From Saccharomycopsis fibuligera x Saccharomycopsis cf. fibuligera (Eukaryota; Ascomycota; Saccharomycetes; Ascoideales; Saccharomycopsidaceae): 64,000 bases of DNA. The stretch is from positions 2,265,501 through 2,329,500 of the forward strand of contig CP012819.1 in assembly GCA_001936135.1 (NCBI GenBank). Direction: 5' to 3'. Below are positions 52,701 through 61,362 of this stretch, piece by piece. The notes under the pieces were generated by a model, which searched no databases, was not told where the DNA came from, and saw nothing but the letters and a program-made list of their open reading frames with translations. Position 1 is the first letter of the stretch; every line of letters begins with the position of its first letter. Both the position numbers and the translations under genes were made by a program.

Positions 52701-53188
52701 AAATCCAAAGAGTTAGCAATCTGTTCAAAGATTTTTTGTGACTTGACTAATACTTCATCATCTTTTTTAAAAAAGAAATTACCAGTTGCAAACTGTCCAA
52801 TATTTGGAATGTCGATATTAAAGTAATACTTGAATTCTTTTTTAAGCAATTTTTCTGGAATACTTGTCATGACTCCCGCACCATCACCATCACGGCTATC
52901 AGCGCCCACTGCGCCTCTGTGGGTCATATTGCACAACAAATGTCTAGCATCAGAGACAATTTTGTGGGACTTTTCGCCCTTGATGTTACAGGAAAAACCG
53001 ACACCACAGGCGTCTTTTTCGTATTCTGGATCATAGAGGCCTTTTTTTGTAGGCAAAGTGCAAGCCCAGGACTTGTTTTCCGGAGACTCGTCGTAGTCAT
53101 AAACAGTGGCTGGAACATCGTCCTCAACAAAATCTTTGGCCACAGGAACAGGAGCTAAACCGTCCAATACTTGAACTTGGGCTACCAT
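46736..53188 (-). CDS. GLT1: Glt1, NADH-dependent glutamate synthase (GOGAT)
   Basis: The 2150-residue polypeptide is a fused eukaryotic glutamate synthase that makes two glutamates from glutamine and 2-oxoglutarate with NADH. After a propeptide of about 60 residues, KDACGVGF places the catalytic Cys61 of the class II amidotransferase domain. The FMN-binding synthase domain lies in the middle. The 3Fe-4S cysteines occur in MRKCHLSTCPVGIATQ (about 1205-1220). The beta-subunit-like part begins near 1620 with MKYKRKNEKYRS. It has the Cys-rich CMDCGVPFCQ and CPAPCQGAC motifs for 4Fe-4S centres, an FAD fold (VVVGSGPAGLACAD, about 1795) and an NAD(P)H fold (VIVIGGGDTGNDC, about 1930). Length and motifs match the complete S. 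cerevisiae enzyme. Its promoter has repeated GATAA motifs. In my manual reading it contains no in-frame CTG codon. Confidence 0.98.
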   Translation of the reverse strand: MVAQVQVLDGLAPVPVAKDFVEDDVPATVYDYDESPENKSWACTLPTKKGLYDPEYEKDACGVGFSCNIKGEKSHKIVSDARHLLCNMTHRGAVGADSRDGDGAGVMTSIPEKLLKKEFKYYFNIDIPNIGQFATGNFFFKKDDEVLVKSQKIFEQIANSLDLKILGWRAVPHDSSLLGPASLSREPLILQPIIVLNTSIDSTTGTVINYDSEEFHQKYSQHFEKQLYVLRKQASSIIGLQNWFYICSLSAKNIVYKGQLSPAQVYNYYLDLLNVDYEAHFALVHSRFSTNTFPSWDRAQPLRLAAHNGEINTLRGNKNWMRAKEGIMKSEKFGDDIEKLFPIIEEGGSDSAAVDNVLELLVINGVLTLPEAVMIMVPEAWQNNPHMDPHKKAFYEWAACLMEPWDGPALFTFSDGRYCGANLDRNGLRPCRYYVTDDDRIIVASEVGVIPIDPERVIHKGRLTPGRMLLVDTEEGRIVDDAELKRKVSTRFDFKSWLVANLITMEDLNSKLSARNVILDEHWAKIDFDEHINKDPRLAAFNYSFEQLGLILVPMATAGKEALGSMGNDGPLACLAEQPRLMYEYFRQLFAQVTNPPIDPIRENIVMSLECYVGPQGNLLEMQPKQCNRLMLKSPILTIEQFNAIRNISVAYPSWKTHSIDITFPKSDGLLGYINALDKICQEASDSIFEGASVVILTDRATNASRVPVSSLIACGAVHHHLVRQKQRSKVAIIIETAEAKEVHHICVLLGYGADAINPYLAIETLVKMNHQNLIRKENISDEKLVENYIHAIDGGILKVMSKMGISTLASYKGAQIFEALGVDNSVIDRCFSGTASRIKGITFEYIAQDAFTLHERAYPNRETVKPIELPEQGEYHWRDGGDPHVNEPVAIANIQDAVRNKNEKAYQAYSKKEYEAIKNCTLRGLLDFDYDSSKSVPIDQVEPWTEIVRRFCTGAMSYGSISMESHSTLAVAMNRLGGKSNTGEGGEDAERSHVFENGDTMRSSIKQVASGRFGVTSYYLSDADELQIKMAQGAKPGEGGELPGYKVSESIAKTRHSTPGVGLISPPPHHDIYSIEDLKQLIYDLKCSNPRARVSVKLVSEVGVGIVASGVAKAKADHVLVSGHDGGTGASRWTGIKYAGLPWELGLAETHQTLVLNDLRGRVVVQTDGQLRTGRDVAIACLLGAEEWGFATAPLIAMGCIMMRKCHLSTCPVGIATQDPELRKKFAGTPEHVINFFYYITQELREIMAKLGFRTINEMVGHAEKLFVRDDLRTTKNANIDLSPILTPAHTIRPGVATYCVRKQDHRLHTRVDNKLIDEAEVTLDRGLPVNIDADVINTDRALGATLSYRVSKTYGEQGLPHDTIHVNLRGSAGQSFGAYLAPGITLELEGDSNDYVGKGLSGGRLIVYPPKISSFKAEENIIIGNTCLYGATSGTAYFRGVAAERFAVRNSGATAVVEGTGDHGCEYMSGGRVVILGKVGRNFAAGMCGGIAYVLDVAQELPNQVNKETVELGTVTEPSEVAFLRGLIEDHLHYTGSELAERILKEFNRILPKFVKVLPIDYKLVLEQEKKKLQKIKETEATSFFRHIRSDPESDVTNGEILKNLSLKKTTTSYKSAKKEPKVDDLEDTILDSSNEKKKIEKLDKVRGFMKYKRKNEKYRSTKDRSKDWKELNQRLSGGELQEQSARCMDCGVPFCQSDTGCPVSNIIPKWNELVFQDRWYDALQRLLMTNNFPEFTGRICPAPCQGACTLNIIDDSVAIKAIECAIIDKGFAMGWIKPKPPTTRTGKRVVVVGSGPAGLACADQLNKAGHKVTVYERSDRPGGLLMYGIPNMKLDKGIVKRRTDLLAAEGVEFICNTVVGEDVEMEDLKADNDAVVFAVGSTIPRDLKIPGRDNNNIMFAMQLLHKNTKALLEEKLEDIRKTLEGKDVIVIGGGDTGNDCLGTATRHGAKSVTNFELLPHPPSSRSKDNPWPQWPRIFRVDYGHTEVNDKYGRDPREYCVLSKEFVGDGEGNVKGIKTVRVEWKRAEGSGAWQMAEIPGSEEFFPADVVLLSMGFVGPESENFGTPRSKRGNIDTVHPNSYKVDLNSNLFAAGDCRRGQSLVVWGIQEGRQCAREVDEFLEGTTRLPGNGSIEKRNYKLLEELAAQA

Positions 53189-54529
53189 TATTTTTTGTTT
53201 GTCTGTGGTTCTTTACTAGAAAAGTACTAGATATTTGATGCGATAAAAGTCTGAATAAAGGAAAGGGGAAAATATAGAAAAAGGTCCTTGTCTTAGTTAT
53301 AAGTCGGGATTAAGCGCTCTGCCTATAGATAAGTGCTAGCCGAATTGAAAAAATAATAAAAAAAGATAAAGCGAAACAGAATAAGGAACGTTTTGTCTTT
53401 TTCAAAGTGGAAATAATTGGGTGGCAGAGGACAGGAAACAGAAACTCTCAAGGCCTTGGGATAAAAAGGAGGACATAAAAGGGTATTAAAAAAACAGATA
53501 CAGAGCTGGAATCCAGCAACATATATATATTAGCCGATATCAGCCAGTTTTATTCAAAGTAATGTAAATGCGGCAGGTAAGCGCCGACTTTTACTAGGGA
53601 CTGCCAAAACTACCACTGTTGTGACTACCACTGCTGTAGTGTTTCCGCCGAGCGGCTGACAAGATTGCGTAAGCGAATAATTTAATTGGCCAAAGATAAA
53701 ACCCCGGCTCTCCGTGTGACAGCTGGCTTACCTAGCCATTTCGTCAGCCTGGACATTGCTGCTTAGTCAGTGTGTAATTGAAATAATTTTCCCCCGCATT
53801 TCGGCCGCCCCTTTATGCCGAAGGCTGCCGACGGCTGCCTTGTGATGTGTCTGGATAAACAACTCGAATGTGTGCTGTGCAGGTGTTTGTGTGACCGGAT
53901 GTCAAGCGACTCTATTTATTTACAGCGTGCATTATTTGAATAAACACGTAAGCGTATGCAGCATAAAGTTTAGCCACGTGGGCAGCTCATGATGTGAACC
54001 AACGCTTAGTCAGCTAAGTGCTAATGCTGGTATTTCTGCTCAGTATTTACTGCAAAAATCTAGGTATAGTAGTTGCAGCTCTGTCTGAATCACATTTGTA
54101 TCTGTAATTTTGAGAGTTTCTATAGAAATTTTGTTGACGTATCCAGAAATACATGCCACCATAAACCGCAGACTATGAGAAGGAAAAAATTTACAAAATT
54201 CGTGTGATACTTTTGTCTCAAATCCTGGTGTACCCAGCTAAACGACGGACCCTATCCAAAGATCCCAACTAGAGTCCTTAAGAGAGTAAACCTGTTCGAA
54301 AACGATAAGCTGATGTCATGTTATGGGCGCCCCCCAATACTGCTAAATCCCCTACAATGAATTTTGATGTCTGGATGTTGAGTATCCGGTGCAAGGATGT
54401 ATCACATGACCGTTACGATACCAAAACACGCACATTTAGAGAAATCGCGAAGAGCCCCTAGTCAAGTTAATAGCTTCTTATCTTGTTTTATGTGCACTTT
54501 TCTTCCTTTATAGTGGCCACCAACGAACA
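53189..54529. other. Divergent promoter region of GLT1 and HSV2
   Basis: This region of 1.34 kb separates two divergent genes. The half nearer GLT1 holds a cluster of GATAA sites and a TATATATA stretch at about 53521-53530. The half nearer HSV2 has little visible structure apart from a GATAAG near 54304 and a TTATC near 54479. No gene is visible. Confidence 0.5.
53242..53858. promoter_or_regulatory. Cluster of GATAA sites upstream of GLT1
   Basis: GATAA occurs on the plus strand at about 53242, 53328 (GATAAG), 53365, 53695 and 53854, all within 670 bp upstream of the GLT1 ATG. In S. cerevisiae GLT1 is controlled by nitrogen through Gln3-class GATA factors and by Gcn4. The same window encodes a Gzf3/Dal80-type GATA protein that would be expected to bind such sites. 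GATAA is a short motif in AT-rich DNA, so the cluster is suggestive only. Confidence 0.4.
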
Positions 54530-56239
54530 ATGAACACCAGACAGGCCATATCTGATCGCAGCCAAAGCATAGAGCCCAAACTTCTTTGTGCAAACTTTAA
54601 TCAGAATCAGGACTGCTTTGCCATTGGCCATGAGAATGGCTTCAGAGTGTACAGCACCGACCCCATGGTGCTACGAGTGAAACGCACTTTTAGCAAATCC
54701 TCCAGTGACCAAAAAAGGTCAATATCTTCAATCAGCAACCATAATAACAGAGAATACAGAGCCGGTATTGGTCACATATCAATGCTACACAGAACTAATT
54801 TCTTGTCGCTTGTTGGTGGCGGGAAAAATCCAAAATTCCCATTGAACAAAGTCATCATCTACGATGACCTCAAAAAGAAAAACACCTTAAGTTTGGAGTT
54901 CATGAGCCCCATCCTCAATGTGTTTTTATCAAGAATTAGAATAATCATTGTGGTAGAAACCCACATTTATGTATACGCATTCAGCTCTCCACCAAAGAAA
55001 ATAGCTACGTATGAAACAATTGCAAACCCTCATGGTATTGCTGATCTCTCCAATTCTTTATCTCACAGCAGCGGCACATCATCCAACACTACAAACACTG
55101 ATAATGCTAATGATAATGCGAATACGCCAACAACGACAACAATATCATCATCAATAGGAAACGCAGCATCATCTTCTGGCGCCAGTACTGGTTTGGGGTC
55201 CCATGTCAATGAAATTCTTGCATTCCCCAGCCGGCAACCAGGACAAATCCAAATTGTTGATATTTCTCCCATTGGTCAAGAGCGTAACCTCGTTTCTATC
55301 ATAAAAGCACATAAGTCACGCATAAGATGTATTGCTTTGAATCAAGAAGGCACAATGGTGGCAAGCGCTTCGGAAACTGGTACCATAATCAGAGTTCATT
55401 CGGTGATTAATTGTACGTTGCTATACGAATTCCGTAGAGGCTTGGACAAGGCAATTGTGTACTCAATGAAATTTTCACCAAACGGTAGCAAATTGGCAGT
55501 TTTGTCAGATAAGCAAACACTACATGTGTTTAAATTATTTAACCACGACTCAACATCATTATCATCATTATCCTCAGCATCACAGAAAAAATCTTCGAAA
55601 TCAAGCCTTGATCATCATAATCTTAACAAACATGCAAACAGTCGCAGCACTTCCAATCCATCTAAACACAATGACAACATCAACAGACAACATTTTTTGA
55701 AAAAAATGCCAATATTTACCAATTATTTTAATTCACAATGGTCATTCGTTTCATGTCATTTAAACCAACCTAATGTACTTTCACAAGCATATCTGGAAGG
55801 TTTACCATCATCTTCGTCAACAGTTAACTACACCAATAATTCCCTGAAGAGCTCCGACTCACACAATAAAAATTCAGCAGGTAACAGTAACAAGCTAAGC
55901 AATAATAGTAACAATGACAAATACATTGAAGATCTCAATACTAACAGTAAAATTAATGATCGTGGAGTATTGGGCTGGAGTGGTGAAAATAGCATCATAT
56001 TAATTTGGAAATTCCGTGGAAAATGGGAAAAGTACGTGATTATTAAAAATAAGAGCCATGTCGATTCGAATCAGGGGAAAAGTGGCAGGGTTAATGCGGT
56101 TGCAATGGGAGATGGCAACTATACAAATCATGATACGATTGGCAATGGGAATGGTGTTAGTGGAAAAACTGACAACACTGAAGGACAATGGCAGTTGGTA
56201 AGGGAAGGATGGCGCAGTTTTGGAACCTTGACAGAATAA
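54530..56239 (+). CDS. HSV2: Hsv2, PROPPIN phosphoinositide-binding beta-propeller
   Basis: The 569-residue protein is a PROPPIN, a seven-bladed WD-like propeller that binds PtdIns3P and PtdIns(3,5)P2. The blade sequence AIGHENGFRVYSTDP, then GIGHISMLHRTNFLSLVGGG and LNKVIIYDDL, matches yeast Hsv2 better than Atg18 or Atg21. The lipid-binding FRRG motif is at about residues 302-305 in YEFRRGLDKA. It is followed by SMKFSPNGSKLAVLSDKQTLHVF. The C-terminus reads GENSIILIWKFRGKWEKYV and WQLVREGWRSF, as in Hsv2. Two Ser/Thr/Asn-rich insertions (about 175-225 and 340-395) lengthen loops between blades, and the loop near 400-490 is also long, so the protein exceeds the S. cerevisiae protein (about 450 residues). 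Hsv2 acts in piecemeal autophagy of the nucleus. It converges with CDC16. Confidence 0.9.
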   Translation: MNTRQAISDRSQSIEPKLLCANFNQNQDCFAIGHENGFRVYSTDPMVLRVKRTFSKSSSDQKRSISSISNHNNREYRAGIGHISMLHRTNFLSLVGGGKNPKFPLNKVIIYDDLKKKNTLSLEFMSPILNVFLSRIRIIIVVETHIYVYAFSSPPKKIATYETIANPHGIADLSNSLSHSSGTSSNTTNTDNANDNANTPTTTTISSSIGNAASSSGASTGLGSHVNEILAFPSRQPGQIQIVDISPIGQERNLVSIIKAHKSRIRCIALNQEGTMVASASETGTIIRVHSVINCTLLYEFRRGLDKAIVYSMKFSPNGSKLAVLSDKQTLHVFKLFNHDSTSLSSLSSASQKKSSKSSLDHHNLNKHANSRSTSNPSKHNDNINRQHFLKKMPIFTNYFNSQWSFVSCHLNQPNVLSQAYLEGLPSSSSTVNYTNNSLKSSDSHNKNSAGNSNKLSNNSNNDKYIEDLNTNSKINDRGVLGWSGENSIILIWKFRGKWEKYVIIKNKSHVDSNQGKSGRVNAVAMGDGNYTNHDTIGNGNGVSGKTDNTEGQWQLVREGWRSFGTLTE

Positions 56240-56331
56240 GCTATTTTTTTGAACGCTGAATTTGACTGATTTTTAGCGTGGCAGTATTATAGTGGTAAGA
56301 TAGCAATGGCAATAAATAAAAATAAGATCTG

Positions 56332-56362
<31 letters not shown>

Positions 56363-56589
56363 GTTTTCCTTTATACTGTTCACTTATTTACGAGCGTCCA
56401 TGTAAGCGTTACGCTGCCTTATACATATATAACACTATCGTAATACTATAACAAATTAATCCTACGTATTCTAAATTTATAAAAAGCGCGAACTGAAAAG
56501 CTCACTTCGGTGAAATATTAACAGCAAATGTGTATTCATATACCTGGGAATTACTATACTATACATGTTGTATGCACAACTCATTTTTC
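56240..56589. other. Convergent region of HSV2 and CDC16
   Basis: The 350 bp hold a 28-nt T run (56332-56359) and otherwise only AT-rich terminator sequence for both genes. Confidence 0.5.
56332..56359 (+). repeat. Poly(T) tract, 28 nt
   Basis: An uninterrupted run of 28 T lies just downstream of the HSV2 stop. Confidence 0.9.
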
Positions 56590-59091
56590 TCAATCACTTT
56601 CAATATCCATTGCATCATCCTCATCATTATCCTCATCACTGCTATTATCACCCCGTATTAAGTTCCTAGCAATTTCTTTTGTATCACTAGTAGCATCCAA
56701 GATATGATGAGTTTTGGTATTTTTACTGCCCTTGCGTTTTTCTTGAATAATATTTGCAATACTAGATTCTCCAATATCTATAATCTCATCCGTACTGGCG
56801 TTCATTATGATACTGTTATTAGCGCTGCTATTACTAATAAAGTCGGACTTTTTAGCTCTGCTTATTGAAGGAGTAGTATTAACATTACTGGCTCCGTCAG
56901 CGGTAAACTCGAACCCTCGAGGCGATTTCATTGCCGTGCGTCTGAAATTCAAAGTTGGTTGTGACAAATTCAAGACGTTTGAAGTTTTTTTGAAAAATTC
57001 ACCGGACATCGAATCATCATCTTGGAAAATAAATCCGTGTTTGGAGGCTAATGGCGTACTTACTGCTATGCTTTTATCCGGGTTTATCATCCTATTTGAG
57101 ACGAGTGCAGTATCTCTTTGTTTCGATGGGGCTAAAAATTGAGAATTGTTTTGGTTTGAAATTGTATGGTATGGCAACTTTGTTTGTTTTGTGGGAATTT
57201 TACTACTGTAAGCACGTTCGTCACTTGCATTTTGTTCTAGTGCTCTTTTGAGTAGATCATTAGCTATTGGGTCATTAGGCGCAATTGCTAAAGCGCTGTG
57301 TAATGCTTCAATACTTTTGAAAAACTTCCCCATTTTCAAATATATTAAACCAATTGCTGAATAAACATTAGAATCTTTAACGTTTAACTTTAAAACCTCA
57401 AAGAAATTCTTGAGTGCCTTATCGTAGAATCCAAGTTTACGGTAAACATGGCCCAAATTGCTATTGATGCTTAACCACGATTTGGAATCGTTGTTTAAAT
57501 ATTTCGATTCTTTGAAGGCTTTTAAGAAAAACCATTCGGATTTTTTCAAATCATTGGTGTGAAAGTATATTACTCCAATTTCATTCAACAATAATGGATC
57601 ATTCGGACAGATTTCATATGATGCAAGCATATACTCTTCTGCAAGCAACAAATTATTCATTTGTAAGTACTGCATTCCTAAAAACAAGTTTGGAAGATGA
57701 GTACCAGGAAATAATCTTGCGGCAGTAGAATAAGCGCTTATTGCTTGCTCATGTTCGCCTTCAGCGGCGAATGTATGAGCAAATCCTATCCAAGCTTGGC
57801 CAAAGTTTGGATTCATTACAGAAGCTTTGCTAAAAAATTTCCGCGCTTCAGGGATCTTGTTGATTGACAAGTAATAGATACCAATAGCTAGCCAGCTGGT
57901 GCAATTCTTCGGATATAGCTCGGCTAATTTGTTGGCAATCAAAAATAGCTTATTCTTACCACCTAATTCGTGTAATGCACTGAGATAAACTGGTAATATT
58001 TGAAAATTGAACTCATCGTTCTGTAGTACTTTTTCACAAACCTCAACGCACTGTTGAAACTTGCACTGTATGAACAAAAGGTTAGATTTCGAAACTAAAA
58101 AGTCATTATTTTCCGCCAAATTGTATTCTTCATCCAATACCAATTCCGCATCCTGCACTTTATTCAAATTGATATACTTGTTTAGTCTGGTAGTGTAAAG
58201 GTTCTTTATCAACTCGGCATTGTCTTCCAACTCGTCAAAATTCAAGTTATTTAATAATTCCCATTCTTCGCTCGGCGTTAAAAAATTATTTTTTATTAGT
58301 TCATTGAATGCTTCAAAGCACTTTATATCAATTAACACTGCCTCTTTATAGCATTCTTTGGCTCTATCAAAATTGTTTTGATTACAATAAATCAAGCCTC
58401 TCAAATAGCACATCGAGGATTCCAATTTTATACCGCCATCTTGATTTTTGACATTGGATGATGATGAGGAGGAGGATGAGTTACTTCTGAATGGATTGCT
58501 CTCACCAATTACATCCAAAGCTTCCTCCCATCTATTCAATTTGGTCAAACACAAGGCATCCAAGTACCTACAACTCACTGACTGCGCTAATTGGAAATTT
58601 GTTGATAAAAGTTGATGCGCCCTGATATAGTTTTCTGTGGAATGGTGCACCTGCGCTAGCCAAAAGGCATCATTTGGATCATTTGTTAAAGCATATACTT
58701 TGTCACCAATATAAGCAGCGGTTTCGTAATGATGTTGCATCAAAGCATCATGCCGCCAAAGCCTTAACTTTTCTGCTTGTGAGAGCGGTTGCAAAAATGG
58801 AGATGAGCTACTTTGGTCAAGATCTGCAATGTTGTCATTAGTTGAATTATTAAAAGATGTTTGAGAGGATTGATCATTAAATCTAAATCGCTGGGGCGTT
58901 TGTTGCAACGGTGACGGAACATGGGTTTGATGACGATTATGGTGCCCTATGTTTTCTGGGTTCAGTGGCGTATGAAATAACTGATTTGGAGGTGTACTAT
59001 AGTTATCAGATAGCCGCCGTTGAGTGTGTGCTAGCAACGGAGATATTGCAAGCGTTGAATTATTGGCAGATGTATTTGTGGAGTTCTTCAT
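56590..59091 (-). CDS. CDC16: Cdc16, TPR subunit of the anaphase-promoting complex
   Basis: The 833-residue protein matches Cdc16 (APC6), a TPR scaffold of the anaphase-promoting complex, the ubiquitin ligase that drives mitotic exit. The conserved part begins at LRLWRHDALMQHHYETAAYIGDKV (about 110) and continues with DAFWLAQVHHST. A series of tetratricopeptide repeats runs to about residue 640, including WLAIGIYYLSINKIPEARKFFSKASVMNP, AWIGFAHTFAAEGEHEQAI and NLGHVYRKLGFYDKALKNF. The N-terminal 100 residues are Asn/Gln/Pro-rich and the C-terminal 190 are disordered and acidic at the end (SSDEDNDEDDAMDIES). Both tails may be targets of cell-cycle phosphorylation. Length is close to the yeast protein (840 residues). 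A tRNA-Glu lies about 480 bp upstream of its ATG. Confidence 0.94.
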   Translation of the reverse strand: MKNSTNTSANNSTLAISPLLAHTQRRLSDNYSTPPNQLFHTPLNPENIGHHNRHQTHVPSPLQQTPQRFRFNDQSSQTSFNNSTNDNIADLDQSSSSPFLQPLSQAEKLRLWRHDALMQHHYETAAYIGDKVYALTNDPNDAFWLAQVHHSTENYIRAHQLLSTNFQLAQSVSCRYLDALCLTKLNRWEEALDVIGESNPFRSNSSSSSSSSNVKNQDGGIKLESSMCYLRGLIYCNQNNFDRAKECYKEAVLIDIKCFEAFNELIKNNFLTPSEEWELLNNLNFDELEDNAELIKNLYTTRLNKYINLNKVQDAELVLDEEYNLAENNDFLVSKSNLLFIQCKFQQCVEVCEKVLQNDEFNFQILPVYLSALHELGGKNKLFLIANKLAELYPKNCTSWLAIGIYYLSINKIPEARKFFSKASVMNPNFGQAWIGFAHTFAAEGEHEQAISAYSTAARLFPGTHLPNLFLGMQYLQMNNLLLAEEYMLASYEICPNDPLLLNEIGVIYFHTNDLKKSEWFFLKAFKESKYLNNDSKSWLSINSNLGHVYRKLGFYDKALKNFFEVLKLNVKDSNVYSAIGLIYLKMGKFFKSIEALHSALAIAPNDPIANDLLKRALEQNASDERAYSSKIPTKQTKLPYHTISNQNNSQFLAPSKQRDTALVSNRMINPDKSIAVSTPLASKHGFIFQDDDSMSGEFFKKTSNVLNLSQPTLNFRRTAMKSPRGFEFTADGASNVNTTPSISRAKKSDFISNSSANNSIIMNASTDEIIDIGESSIANIIQEKRKGSKNTKTHHILDATSDTKEIARNLIRGDNSSDEDNDEDDAMDIESD

Positions 59092-59571
59092 ATCGAACAG
59101 ACCATTGACGGGCTGATGAGTGATCTGTGAACTATAGATAACAGATAGTATGAGTTAACTCTATTGTTCTCAAATAAACTGATCGAATAGAATTATATTG
59201 CGGAAGCGCTTGCTATTAATGTTTCAATATCAGTCAGGTTGCAACAGCGTTTATCGCTATATCACCAACGATGCTGTTTCTCTATTGTTTATTTACCTGG
59301 GAAACAAAAACAAACACCTAGAGGTGCGTTTAGTGATTTATGGAAATCTAATCCGGGTATCGAAACATTTTCAATTTTGTACCAGTCTCTTTTAGTATGT
59401 TTACCAGTCTCTTTTAAAATGGAACTGCGACTAAAATGAGAAGTGGAAGTAATTCTACAAGATTCAGAATCCGTCAGTTTTTTGCAAAAAAAAAAAAAAA
59501 AAAGGAAAACGTAAGAAAGATGAACTGTAAACAATTATTATATCAATAGGGGAAAAAATAAAGATAAAAAA
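59092..59571. other. CDC16 promoter and 3' flank of tRNA-Glu
   Basis: AT-rich sequence includes an 18-nt A run (59486-59503) and a short direct repeat ACCAGTCTCTTTTA (about 59379 and 59403). The A run about 50 bp after the tRNA 3' end is not its immediate terminator. No gene is visible. Confidence 0.45.
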
Positions 59572-59643
59572 CTCCGATACCGGGAATTGAACCCGGATTT
59601 GTGCCGTGAGAGGGCACCGTGCTAGCCATTACACTATATCGGA
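59572..59643 (-). tRNA. tRNA-Glu(CTC)
   Basis: The reverse strand begins TCCGATATAGTGTAATGG and ends GGTATCGGAG over 72 nt. The anticodon arm is GTGCC, loop CTCTCAC, GGCAC, giving anticodon CTC. The T-arm is CCGGGTTCAATTCCCGG. It resembles yeast tRNA-Glu genes throughout and has no intron. A run of T on its strand (AAAAAA at 59565-59571 region on plus) follows the 3' end. I see no LTR-like copy upstream. Confidence 0.95.
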
Positions 59644-60402
59644 AAGCGTGCGTTTAGTACATTCATGTAACTCTCATAAATTACCTTTGGTTGTAAATAC
59701 AAAGTCTGTTAATAAAAACCACGCTAATGCACAGGTAACAAGCTCTCTTAGGGAACAGAAGACGGTATTGAGGTGGGACCTTTTCTTTTGACCTGTCTAT
59801 ATCAATAACAAAACATATTATAAAAAAAATAATCTCCTCTAGATATATCTTAACTCCTATAAAACTAATGAACTTACAACTAATACTAACAACGTTATAA
59901 TTATATATAGACAATAAATCGGTCTCACGCGTAAAGAAAAAAAGGGAAAAAGACGAACATTCTAGATTGATTATCTTCGCACAATTATTTACGCATTACT
60001 TTGTATGGTGTACTTGGTAGTGTGACTAAAGCGCAGTACCTAATATTGAAATACCAATTATAGATTCATGAAGGTATTTATGATGGTAGTATTGGCAAAC
60101 ATTTACCAGGTAGACTTTTCTTAATACCCAGTCATAAAAACTTCCCACAATAGCATCGTAGCAAGCTTTACCGCAGTTGATCCTACATTTTGACTTGAAT
60201 GAAAAAACGAAATGACTATAATTAAACAAATGTAAGGATGTAAAGAAAATGAAACAAAAATTATGAATAAACAAAAATAAAAGTAAAAATAGATTTAAAA
60301 AAAGAATGAAAATGAAAATATAAAAAGAGCAACTAAAGTTAACCAATATACACAAAAATCACAATACAATATCGTTAAACCACGTAGCATTCATGAATAC
60401 TT
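59644..60402. other. tRNA-Glu upstream flank and MAK16 3' region
   Basis: AT-rich DNA without a convincing gene. A frame of 109 codons on the minus strand (60026-60355) is Phe/Leu/Ile-rich because of the A/T bias. No copy of the LTR-like repeat is visible. Confidence 0.45.
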
Positions 60403-61362
60403 CTATGAAACAAGACCGTCATTAAGGTTTTCATGCTCAATTTCAATTTCAACATTAGGTCTTCTTCTTCTCTTTTTCTTGTTACCACCATCTGCATTTG
60501 GCCTCTTCTTGTCTTCAGTGTTGAATTTGTCATTACTGTGTTTATCAATAAATTTCTGGTTCTCTTCATCATCCTCTTCTTCACTTTCATCATCTTCATC
60601 AAGTTCACTATGTTCACTTCCACTTGCAGAATCACCATCAAGCCATTTTTGCAAATCTTCAACATCCACCATGTCATCTTCATCTTCTTCTTCGACATAC
60701 TCAATTTCTCCAGTTCCTTCTTCATCATCTTCGTCTTCATCTTCATCAAAGTCTTCATCCTCTTCCAATTCGTTTTCTTCTTGCATTTCACCAAGAACTT
60801 TCTTCCAAATTTTCTCATCCACATTCAATGGCTTTTCACCATAAGCACCAGTCTTCAATCTAGTAAGCAATTCTTTCTCAATACTCTTTTCAATCTTTGC
60901 AGCACTAAGAGCTTTTCTTTCTCTATTTTGCTCTCTTCTTTTAACTTTTGGCGCCACTCCAACATATCTTCTTTCTTCTTCTTTAAGTGCCATTCTTCTT
61001 TCAGTAATGGCAATTTGAGTGAATTTGGTAAGACGCTGCTTACATTTATGAAGCAAAAATTTATTCCAATACATCAAATGTGAATCAATTTGTTGAAGCG
61101 CTTTTTCATAATTTTTGGAAAGCTTGATTCTTTCCCAAAGCTTAGATGGCGTATGAGCACGCTCAACAGTTTTCATGTATAAATATAACTTGCCATCAAT
61201 GTTCTTGATGGTGGCATATTTGGAGTTAGCCAAGGGACAAGACTGTCTGGTGCAAAGGCCAGTGACGTTATACTCATTACGGCAAAAATTCTGATAGTCA
61301 GTTTTAAGTTTGTAGGAGCAAAACTGTTGGTTAATGACTTGCCAAATTATTTCGTCAGACAT
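60403..61362 (-). CDS. MAK16: Mak16, pre-60S ribosome assembly factor
   Basis: The 319-residue protein is Mak16, a nucleolar factor that joins early pre-60S particles with Rpf1, Nsa1 and Rrp1 and is needed for large-subunit production. The conserved N-terminal part begins [20 protein letters not shown] and continues with the cysteine motif [40 protein letters not shown] and [18 protein letters not shown], extending to about residue 205. The C-terminal region is a Glu/Asp-rich tail (about 205-285) ending with a basic KKKRRRRPN segment. Length matches the family (about 300-320). The start is the first ATG, coinciding with the conserved N-terminus. Confidence 0.96.
   Translation of the reverse strand: MSDEIIWQVINQQFCSYKLKTDYQNFCRNEYNVTGLCTRQSCPLANSKYATIKNIDGKLYLYMKTVERAHTPSKLWERIKLSKNYEKALQQIDSHLMYWNKFLLHKCKQRLTKFTQIAITERRMALKEEERRYVGVAPKVKRREQNRERKALSAAKIEKSIEKELLTRLKTGAYGEKPLNVDEKIWKKVLGEMQEENELEEDEDFDEDEDEDDEEGTGEIEYVEEEDEDDMVDVEDLQKWLDGDSASGSEHSELDEDDESEEEDDEENQKFIDKHSNDKFNTEDKKRPNADGGNKKKRRRRPNVEIEIEHENLNDGLVS

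Noticed and set aside
60375-60824. 149-codon frame overlapping MAK16 on the same strand
   Set aside because: It is the acidic tail of MAK16 read in another frame, giving Met/Lys-rich noise.
60433-61083. 216-codon frame antisense to MAK16
   Set aside because: It consists of Phe/Ile/Ser runs complementary to the Glu/Lys-rich Mak16 tail. Mak16 is certain.
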